This document shows, piece after piece, positions 1-5,082 of a stretch of 5,082 nucleotides of DNA; position 1 is the stretch's first letter, and each line of letters opens with the position of its first letter. The notes beneath the pieces are model-generated. The model worked only from the letters and a program-made list of their open reading frames with translations, was not told where the DNA came from and did not search any database. The position numbers and the translations under genes are program-made. This DNA comes from Hyphomicrobiales bacterium (GTDB taxonomy: Bacteria > Pseudomonadota > Alphaproteobacteria > Rhizobiales > Aestuariivirgaceae): contig JALSNA010000072.1 of assembly GCA_026987255.1 (NCBI GenBank), forward strand, positions 1 to 5,082. The letters run 5' to 3'.

Positions 1-1197
1 GGAGATCACGGGGTGGTGCGCAAACAGCCTCTCGGCCATGTGCATGACCTGGGCGGTGCTCACCGCCTCGATCCTTTCGATGAACTCGGCGATGGGCGGC
101 ACACGGCCATAGGCCAGATACTGGCGCGCCATCTGTCCGGCGCGCGAGGTGGCGCTCTCCAGGCTCATGACCAGACCCGCCTTGCCCTGGGCGCGGGCGC
201 GGGCCAGCTCGGCCTCCGTCACCCCCTCGCGCAGGCCCAAAGCCTGCTTGCGCATGAGCCTGAGCGCCTCTTGCGCCTTGTCCGGGGCGGTGGCGGCATA
301 AAGATAGAGCAGGCCGCTATCCGCCCAGGGGGAATAACAGGTATAGACCGAATAGCACAGGCCGCGCTCCTCGCGCAGCGACTGAAACAGCCTGGAGGCC
401 ATGCCGCCGCCAAGGATGGAGGACAGCGCCTGGGCGGCGTAGATGCCTGCATCGGCAAACCCCGGCGCCGGCCAGGCAAGCACCATGTGAGTTTGATCCT
501 GCGGCCGTTCGCTGCGGATTTCGCCGGGGCGAAAGCGCGGTGTCGTCCTGTTTGGCTGCCCGCCGGCAGGGAAATCCGCCAGCAGCGCGCCAGCCTGCCG
601 AAGCAGCTCCGCGTGGGTGATGTTGCCCGCCGCCGCCAGCACCATGCGCCCGCCGGTGTAATGACGCTGGCGGAAGGCGCGCAAATCCCGCGGGGCAAGG
701 GCGCTGACCGTCTCCACCGTGCCCAGGACGGAGCGCCCCAGGGGATTGTCCCCGAAGGCGCGCGCCTCGGCCTGCTCGAAGACCACATCGGCCGGATCGT
801 CCCGGGCGGCGGCGATCTCCTGGAGGATGACGCCCCTTTCGCGCTCCATCTCACCGGCGTCGAACAGCGGATGGAGCACGATATCGGCCAGAACCTCCAG
901 CGCCACCGGCCAGTCCTCCTTGAGCACGTGGGCGGTGTAGCCGGTGGTCTCGGTGGAGGTGGAGGCGTTCAGATCGCCGCCGCGGCCCTCGATCTCCTCG
1001 ACGATCTGGCGCGCGCTGCGCGAGGTGGTGCCCTTGAAGGCCATGTGCTCGAGAAAATGCGCCAGACCGGCCTCGCGCGGCGTCTCGTCGCGCGATCCGG
1101 CGGCGGCCCAGATGCCCAGCGCCACCGTCTCCAGGTGCGCCATGGCGTGGGAGATGACCGTCAGGCCATTGGCCAGATGGGAGATGGATATGCTCAT
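1..1197 (-). CDS. M16B family zinc metallopeptidase (mitochondrial processing peptidase-like), 3' end outside window
   Basis: The visible 399 residues start at the ATG at 1197 and run off the left edge. Family members are about 420 residues, so only some 20-30 C-terminal residues should be missing. Residues 47-51 read HFLEH, the inverted zinc motif HxxEH of M16 peptidases, followed by MAFKGT. E127, in VILQEIA, sits at the expected distance (about 76 residues) to be the third zinc ligand. The C-terminal M16 half is also present: LGGGMASRLFQ at 262-272, then R278 and Y285 in ERGLCYSVY, the conserved Arg/Tyr pair. Having both the zinc site and the R/Y pair in one chain suggests a homodimer-type enzyme rather than one half of a heterodimer; this is inference. 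No signal peptide is seen, so it is probably cytoplasmic; the substrate is unknown. Its ATG overlaps the thrC stop (ATGA, 1194-1197) and has no clear Shine-Dalgarno sequence, which fits translational coupling to thrC. Confidence 0.93.
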   Translation of the reverse strand, partial: MSISISHLANGLTVISHAMAHLETVALGIWAAAGSRDETPREAGLAHFLEHMAFKGTTSRSARQIVEEIEGRGGDLNASTSTETTGYTAHVLKEDWPVALEVLADIVLHPLFDAGEMERERGVILQEIAAARDDPADVVFEQAEARAFGDNPLGRSVLGTVETVSALAPRDLRAFRQRHYTGGRMVLAAAGNITHAELLRQAGALLADFPAGGQPNRTTPRFRPGEIRSERPQDQTHMVLAWPAPGFADAGIYAAQALSSILGGGMASRLFQSLREERGLCYSVYTCYSPWADSGLLYLYAATAPDKAQEALRLMRKQALGLREGVTEAELARARAQGKAGLVMSLESATSRAGQMARQYLAYGRVPPIAEFIERIEAVSTAQVMHMAERLFAHHPVIS

Positions 1198-2585
1198 GCC
1201 GAGGCGCGGGAGGCGATGAAGGCCTCCACCTTGTCGAGGCTGGCCGGCAGGACGGAGAGATGCTCGGTGTCCTCCATGATGTGCGCCAGCCTTTGCGGCA
1301 GCGGCGGGCGCTTGCCGGTGGCCTTCTCCACCGCATCGGGGAACTTGGCCGGATGGGCGGTGGCCAGGGAGACCATGGCCGCCTCCGCACCGGCCTTCTG
1401 GCGCGCCACGTGCAGGCCCACGGCGGTGTGCGGATCCACCAGCAGACCGCATTCCTCATGTGTGCGGGCGATTTCCTCCACCACCTCGTCTTCGGTGGCG
1501 CGGCCCGAATCGAACAGGCCGCGGATGGCCTGAAGAACTTCTTCGGGGATGGTGAAGGCCCCCGACTGGGCCAGCGAATCCATCAGCCGTTTGATCATCT
1601 GCGCATCGCGCCCGGCGGCATCGAAAAGCAGGCGCTCGAAATTGCTGGAGACCTGGATATCCATGGAGGGGCTGGTGGTGGGGGAAACCCCCGTGACCTC
1701 GTAGCGCCCCGTGCTCAGGGCGCGATGCAGGATGTCGTTGATGTTGGTGGCGATGACAAGCTGCTCTATCGGCAGGCCCATCCTGCGCCCCGCGTATCCG
1801 GCCAGGATATCGCCGAAATTGCCCGTCGGCACGGTATAGGAGACAGCCCGGTCCGGCGCGCCCAGGGCCAGCGCCGAGGTGGCGTAATAGACGATCTGGG
1901 CCAAAATCCGCCCCCAGTTGATGGAGTTCACTCCCGCCAGGCGCATCCTGGCGCGGAAGGGGGCATCGTTGAACATGGCCTTGACCAGCGCCTGGCAATG
2001 GTCGAAATCGCCCTCGATGGCTATGTTGTGGACATTGGGGGCATCCACCGTGGTCATCTGGCGGCGCTGCACATCGGAGACCCGCCCGTGGGGATGGAGG
2101 ATGAAGATGTCCGCCCGCCGGGAATGGCGGAAGGCCTCGATGGCCGCCGAGCCGGTATCGCCGGAGGTGGCCCCGATGATGGTCACGTGCTGATCGCGGC
2201 GGGCCAGGGCAATGTCCATGAGGCGCGCCAGGATCTGCATGGCCACGTCCTTGAACGCCAGGGTGGGGCCGTGGAAGAGCTCCAGCATCCACAGATTGCC
2301 GCCGAGCTGGACAAGCGGCGTCACCGCCGGATGTCCGAACGTTTCCGCCGCTTCGCGAATCAGCCCCGCCAGCTCGTCCGCGGAGAGAAAATCGCCCATG
2401 TAGGGGGCCATGACGGCCACCGCCACCTCCTCCCATGGGCGGTTTTGCAAGGCCCGCCAGGCGTCCGCTTCGAGCGCGGGCCAGTTCTGCGGCAGATAGA
2501 GCCCGCCATCGGGGGCCAGACCGGCCAGCAGAACATCCTCGAAGGTCTTGCCCGCCGCGCCGCCGCGGGTGGAGTGATAGAGCAT
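1194..2585 (-). CDS. thrC: Threonine synthase
   Basis: This gene encodes a complete 463-residue protein that converts O-phospho-L-homoserine to L-threonine and phosphate, the last step of threonine synthesis, in the cytoplasm with pyridoxal phosphate (PLP). The N-terminal domain begins MLYHSTRGG and contains APDGGLYLP (24-32), typical of the Thr_synth_N domain. The PLP lysine should be K112 in HGPTLAFKD (105-113). GATSGDTGS (138-146) and PTGNFGDI (253-260) are the phosphate- and cofactor-binding loops of fold-type II PLP enzymes. NSINWGRILAQ (220-230) and TSPSMDIQVSSNFER (304-318) are further signatures of the longer ThrC class found in Gram-negative bacteria and fungi. The ATG at 2585 is preceded by GGGG about nine bases upstream, a modest ribosome binding site, and it starts the conserved N-terminus exactly. 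It is the first gene of the leftward unit and is followed by the M16 peptidase gene with a four-base overlap. No truncation or missing key residue is seen. Confidence 0.98.
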   Translation of the reverse strand: MLYHSTRGGAAGKTFEDVLLAGLAPDGGLYLPQNWPALEADAWRALQNRPWEEVAVAVMAPYMGDFLSADELAGLIREAAETFGHPAVTPLVQLGGNLWMLELFHGPTLAFKDVAMQILARLMDIALARRDQHVTIIGATSGDTGSAAIEAFRHSRRADIFILHPHGRVSDVQRRQMTTVDAPNVHNIAIEGDFDHCQALVKAMFNDAPFRARMRLAGVNSINWGRILAQIVYYATSALALGAPDRAVSYTVPTGNFGDILAGYAGRRMGLPIEQLVIATNINDILHRALSTGRYEVTGVSPTTSPSMDIQVSSNFERLLFDAAGRDAQMIKRLMDSLAQSGAFTIPEEVLQAIRGLFDSGRATEDEVVEEIARTHEECGLLVDPHTAVGLHVARQKAGAEAAMVSLATAHPAKFPDAVEKATGKRPPLPQRLAHIMEDTEHLSVLPASLDKVEAFIASRASA

Positions 2586-2624
2586 GGAAAAACCCCGCGT
2601 GATCCTGTTTCGCGATGTGCGCGC

Positions 2625-2654
2625 ACCCTAGCCGCAAAAGGCGGGCGGGCTCAA
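2625..2654 (-). promoter_or_regulatory. Candidate sigma-70-type promoter for thrC
   Basis: On the minus strand, TTGAGC (2654-2649) and TAGGGT (2630-2625) are separated by 18 bases. The -35 element is close to the TTGAC core; the -10 matches TATAAT at three of six positions, but degenerate -10 elements are common in GC-rich alphaproteobacteria. Transcription would start near 2618, giving a leader of about 33 bases before the thrC ATG. No attenuator-like leader peptide or riboswitch would fit in that space. The call rests on pattern matching only. Confidence 0.4.
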
Positions 2655-2734
2655 GAGCCGCGAGGCCGGATTTTGGCCGCATTTGCAGGTGACATCTGCG
2701 CCATGTCCGGTTTTGCCGCATACCCGCGCAATGC

Positions 2735-2763
2735 TGGACGGCCGGGGCGAAACGGAGTATGGA
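2735..2763 (+). promoter_or_regulatory. Weak candidate promoter for the ialB-like gene and tldD
   Basis: TGGACG (2735-2740) and TATGGA (2758-2763) are separated by 17 bases. The -35 matches TTGACA at four of six positions and the -10 matches TATAAT at three of six. A start near 2770 would leave a leader of about 30 bases before the ATG at 2801. If real, the upstream in-frame ATG at 2759 lies inside the -10 element and would not be in the transcript. The rest of the 2586-2800 intergenic region shows no gene, hairpin terminator or long repeat. Confidence 0.25.
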
Positions 2764-2800
2764 CATTGGCAACTCAACAGCAAGCGGAGCATCCTGGGAC

Positions 2801-3466
2801 ATGAACATGCGTGGTCTGGCGTTTTCTTTGGCGAAAATCATTTCCCCGGCCGTCATCGGCCTTGGTCTTGTGGGCGCGGGCGCGGCCCTCACCACCGCCC
2901 CCGGCTGGGCCCAGCAGGCGGGCAAGATGCCGGTCAGGCCCTTCGGCCCGCGCGTCAGGCCGCCCGCCGGGGCGCGCCAGCCCGCACGGCGCGGGCCCAA
3001 GCCGGACATCATCATGACCAAGGGCATGTGGAAGGTGATCTGCGAGACCTTGCCGGTGGCCAAGGACAAGACGCAGAAGGCCTGCTATGTCTCCGCCACC
3101 GCCATCGATCCCAAGCGCAAGAACGTCTTCATCTCGCTCATCGTGCTGAAGACGCCGCGCAAGGACAAGGCCGGCAAGGTCAAGCTCGGCCACATGATGA
3201 ACGTGCGCGCCCCCGTCGGCGTCTATCTGCCCACCGGCATCGGCCTGGAGATCGACGGCAAGGCCATCGCCCGGGTGCCCTTCATCCGCTGCAATCCGGT
3301 GTTCTGCGAATCCATCGCCGAGGCCCGCCCAAAGACCCTGGCGCAGCTGAAGAAAGGCAAGGTGGCGCGCTTCATCGTCTATGCCGCCCCCGGGGTCGGC
3401 CTGCCCCTGGAGTTCAAGCTGGCCGGGTTCACCGCGGCGCTGAACAAGCTCGACAGCATGAAATGA
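2801..3466 (+). CDS. Exported IalB-family protein (invasion associated locus B domain)
   Basis: This gene encodes 221 residues. The N-terminus has a short basic stretch, a hydrophobic segment at about 13-31 and a signal-peptidase-like site after GWA (A37|Q38), so the protein is probably periplasmic. A Pro/Arg-rich linker (about 43-68) follows. The domain from about 70 matches the IalB family: GMWKVICE near its start, then TPLGV-like APVGVYLPTGIGLEIDG (137-153), PFIRCNPVFCE (160-170) and the closing LAGFTAALNKLD (207-218). Four cysteines (C81, C95, C164, C169) could form two disulfides. IalB was named for erythrocyte invasion in Bartonella, but the family is widespread in free-living alphaproteobacteria, so a virulence role should not be assumed; its biochemical function is unclear. 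Start choice: ATG 2801 or 2807, both giving a good signal peptide. GGGA (2796-2799) suits 2807, and GGAG (2786-2789) is 11 bases before 2801. The upstream ATG 2759 has GGAG only one base away and would spoil the signal peptide. Confidence 0.88.
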   Translation: MNMRGLAFSLAKIISPAVIGLGLVGAGAALTTAPGWAQQAGKMPVRPFGPRVRPPAGARQPARRGPKPDIIMTKGMWKVICETLPVAKDKTQKACYVSATAIDPKRKNVFISLIVLKTPRKDKAGKVKLGHMMNVRAPVGVYLPTGIGLEIDGKAIARVPFIRCNPVFCESIAEARPKTLAQLKKGKVARFIVYAAPGVGLPLEFKLAGFTAALNKLDSMK

Positions 3467-3485
3467 CCCGTTTCTCTCATCAGTG

Positions 3486-3490
3486 AAGGG
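3486..3490 (+). promoter_or_regulatory. Ribosome binding site deciding the tldD start
   Basis: AAGGG lies ten bases before the ATG at 3501. An in-frame GTG at 3483 would add six residues but is preceded by a pyrimidine-rich stretch with no Shine-Dalgarno match, so 3501 is preferred. Confidence 0.5.
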
Positions 3491-3500
3491 CCAATCCCCC

Positions 3501-4925
3501 ATGACCCAGCCGGGGCCGGACATTTTCTTCGAGGCCAATGGCCTGAGCCGCGAAAAGGCCCATGAGCTGACAGCACAGGCCCTGCATGGCTGTGATGACG
3601 GCGAGCTTTTCCTGGAGGCGGCGCGCTCCGAATCCCTGGTCTGGGATGACGGCAAGCTGAAATCGGCCTCCTATGATTCGCGCGCCGGGTTCGGCCTGCG
3701 CGCCATCAGCGAAGAGCGGGTGGGCTATGCCCAGTCCTCGGAAGTTTCCGAGGCCGCCTTGCGGCGCGCCGCGCAGACGGTGCGGGCGGTGCGCGCCGGG
3801 CATGAGGGCGTCATGGCCGCCCCGCCGGCAGGCACCAACGCGGCTCTTTATCCCCCCGACGATCCCACCCTGGAAATGCCCTTTGCGGACAAGGTGCGGC
3901 TTCTGGAAGAGGCCGATGCCTTCGCCCGCGATCTGGATGGGCGGGTCCGGCAGGTCTCGGTCTCGCTGGCCGGGTCGTGGCAGGCGGTGGCCATCATCCG
4001 CCCGGAAGGCCGCGAGATCTTCGATTTTCGCCCCCTGGTGCGTTTCAACGTTTCCATCATCACCGCCGATGGCGAAAGGCGCGGCAGCGGCATGCATGGC
4101 TTGGGCGGGCGTGAGCATTGGGCCGATTACATTGGCGGCGATGCCTGGCGCGAAGCGGTGCGCGAGGCGCTGCGCCAGTCGCTGGTCTCCCTGGAGGCGG
4201 CCCCGGCCCCGGCCGGGGAGATGGACGTGGTGCTGGGGCCGGGCTGGCCGGGCATCTTGCTGCACGAGGCCATAGGGCACGGGCTGGAAGGGGATTTCAA
4301 CCGCAAGGGCACATCGGCCTTCGCCGGGCTCATGGGCGAGCAGGTGGCGGCAAGAGGCGTGACCGTCGTCGATGACGGCACCATTCCGGGGCGGCGCGGT
4401 TCGCTCAGCGTCGATGACGAGGGCACGCCAACGTCCGAAACCGTGCTCATCGAGGATGGCAGGCTGGTGGGCTACATGTTCGACCGGCTCAATGCGCGGC
4501 TGATGAAGGCCGCCCCCACCGGCAACGGACGGCGCGAATCCTATGCCTATGCCCCCATTCCGCGCATGACCAATACCTTCATGCGCGCCGGAAAGCACGA
4601 TCCGCAAGAGGTCATCGGATCGGTGAAAAAGGGGCTTTATGCCGTCTCCTTCGGCGGCGGCCAGGTGGACATCACCTCGGGCAATTTCGTCTTTACCTGC
4701 ACCGAGGCCTATCTGATCGAGGATGGCAAGGTGACCCGCCCGGTGAAGGATGCCACCTTGATCGGCAATGGCAAGGACGCCCTCACGCGGGTGAGCATGA
4801 TCGGCAACGATCTGCGCCTCGATCCGGGCATAGGCACCTGCGGCAAGGCCGGTCAGGGCGTGCCGGTGGGCGTCGGCCAGCCCACCATCCGCCTCGATGG
4901 CCTCACCGTCGGCGGCACCGGCTGA
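3501..4925 (+). CDS. tldD: Metalloprotease TldD (peptidase family U62)
   Basis: This gene encodes a complete 474-residue protein, close to the family length of about 480. TldD normally pairs with TldE (PmbA) in a heterodimer that degrades unfolded peptides; in enterobacteria the pair matures microcin B17 and helps destroy the CcdA antitoxin. The catalytic HExxxH is at 255-260 (HEAIGH, followed by GLEGDFNRKG). The likely third zinc ligand is C447 in GTCGKAGQGVPVGVGQPT (445-462). The N-terminal half carries the family's DDGKLKSASYDSRAGFGLRA block (49-68). ESYAYAPIPRMTNTF (346-360) and ITSGNFVFTCTEAYLIEDG (391-409) are also typical, and the protein ends in the family's TVGGT. No signal peptide or membrane segment is seen, so it is cytoplasmic. 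It lies 34 bases after the ialB-like gene with no terminator between, so co-transcription is possible. The start at 3501 is chosen from the ribosome binding site. No TldE gene is in the window. Confidence 0.97.
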   Translation: MTQPGPDIFFEANGLSREKAHELTAQALHGCDDGELFLEAARSESLVWDDGKLKSASYDSRAGFGLRAISEERVGYAQSSEVSEAALRRAAQTVRAVRAGHEGVMAAPPAGTNAALYPPDDPTLEMPFADKVRLLEEADAFARDLDGRVRQVSVSLAGSWQAVAIIRPEGREIFDFRPLVRFNVSIITADGERRGSGMHGLGGREHWADYIGGDAWREAVREALRQSLVSLEAAPAPAGEMDVVLGPGWPGILLHEAIGHGLEGDFNRKGTSAFAGLMGEQVAARGVTVVDDGTIPGRRGSLSVDDEGTPTSETVLIEDGRLVGYMFDRLNARLMKAAPTGNGRRESYAYAPIPRMTNTFMRAGKHDPQEVIGSVKKGLYAVSFGGGQVDITSGNFVFTCTEAYLIEDGKVTRPVKDATLIGNGKDALTRVSMIGNDLRLDPGIGTCGKAGQGVPVGVGQPTIRLDGLTVGGTG

Positions 4926-5082
4926 AGCGCCGGCCCGGCGCATCCGGGCACAGACGCATGGCGCGGCGCACGATGCGCGCCAGATGCGGCGTCGTGCGCA
5001 GGCCTTCCACCTCATCGGGGGTTGCCCAGCGAACTTGCGCCGCATCGGAGGCAGCGCGCGCAATACCGCTCAGCCAGCGGGC
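4903..5082 (-). CDS. Probable Nudix hydrolase, C-terminal fragment (5' part outside window)
   Basis: Reading leftward from 5082, this frame gives 59 residues before a TGA at 4905-4903. The visible stretch contains VRWATPDEVEGLRTTPHL followed by ARIVRRAMRL, then a short basic tail. The pattern of a Trp, then a TPDE-like turn, then GLRTTPxLA and a final helix is the usual C-terminal end of small bacterial Nudix hydrolases, which cleave nucleoside diphosphate derivatives such as ADP-ribose or NADH. The diagnostic Nudix box would lie to the right of the window, so the family call is inference. The gene converges on tldD and overlaps its last 23 bases. Another minus-strand frame here stays open much longer, but its Arg/Ala-rich translation looks like no protein family. 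If the Nudix call is wrong, this could be another small leftward gene or a chance frame. Confidence 0.55.
   Translation of the reverse strand, partial: ARWLSGIARAASDAAQVRWATPDEVEGLRTTPHLARIVRRAMRLCPDAPGRRFSRCRRR
4927..4941 (+). terminator. GC palindrome after tldD, possible weak terminator hairpin
   Basis: GCGCCGGCCCGGCGC begins one base after the tldD stop codon. It can form a six-base-pair stem with a GCC loop on either strand. There is no T-tract on either side, so it is not a classic intrinsic terminator. It also lies inside the last codons of the leftward gene, where GC-rich coding sequence can give short palindromes by chance. Confidence 0.25.

Noticed and set aside
2586..2800. Riboswitch, threonine attenuator or small RNA upstream of thrC
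   Set aside because: The inferred leader is only about 33 bases, and I saw no Thr-rich leader peptide and no substantial stem-loops. The GGCC repeats near 2665-2681 give only a four-base stem.
13..2804. Long rightward open frames (13-1533 and 1260-2804) opposite the M16 and thrC genes
   Set aside because: They lie antisense to two genes with clear family motifs. Their translations are Gly/Arg/His/Ala-rich with no recognisable domain, as expected when GC-rich third positions remove stop codons from the opposite strand.
1456..3069. Leftward frame of 537 codons overlapping thrC and the intergenic region
   Set aside because: It is an out-of-frame shadow of thrC on the same strand; its translation is Arg/Gly/Pro-rich, and it runs antisense into the ialB-like gene.
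2683..3486. Second rightward frame over the ialB-like gene
   Set aside because: It is the +1 shadow of the real frame, with a translation dominated by Arg, Gly, Ala and His. The frame carrying the signal peptide, four cysteines and IalB motifs is clearly the real one.
3467..3500. Possible terminator or separate promoter between the ialB-like gene and tldD
   Set aside because: I found no inverted repeat with a T-tract and no convincing -35/-10 pair in these 34 bases.
3480..5063. Leftward 527-codon open frame opposite tldD
   Set aside because: It covers nearly all of tldD in antisense, has a low-complexity composition and matches no family I know. The better leftward gene at the right edge is in a different frame and ends at 4903.
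1..5082. CRISPR array, insertion sequence, tRNA or phage genes
   Set aside because: There are no regularly spaced repeats, terminal inverted repeats, transposase or integrase motifs, or tRNA-like cloverleaf sequences. Base composition looks even across the window.

Overview
The window reads as ordinary chromosome from a GC-rich alphaproteobacterium. The evidence is a threonine synthase gene followed by an M16 processing-peptidase gene, an IalB-type periplasmic protein next to tldD, and strong G/C bias at third codon positions. That bias also leaves several long antisense frames open by chance. I cannot name the genus from sequence alone.

Layout, left to right. A leftward pair occupies 1-2585: thrC (threonine synthase, 2585 to 1194) followed by an M16B zinc peptidase gene (starting at 1197 and running off the left edge). 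The two overlap by four bases (ATGA), so they are very probably co-transcribed and translationally coupled. A divergent intergenic region at 2586-2800 holds a plausible promoter for thrC and a weaker candidate for the rightward genes. Rightward from it are an exported IalB-family protein (2801-3466) and tldD (3501-4925), separated by 34 bases and possibly one transcript. At the right edge a leftward, partial gene (4903-5082), probably the C-terminal end of a Nudix hydrolase, converges on tldD and overlaps its 3' end by 23 bases. A perfect GC palindrome lies just after the tldD stop.

Functionally the window combines amino-acid biosynthesis (last step to threonine), zinc-dependent proteolysis (M16 and TldD), a periplasmic IalB protein, and perhaps nucleotide-derivative clean-up. 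All five proteins look intact where visible, with their diagnostic motifs in place. I see no RNA genes, CRISPR array, insertion sequence, phage gene or long repeat, and no convincing new biological system. The points most worth checking are the divergent thrC / ialB-tldD arrangement without the cytochrome oxidase genes that I recall near these genes in related bacteria, the Pro/Arg-rich linker in the IalB protein, and the overlapping convergent 3' ends around the palindrome.
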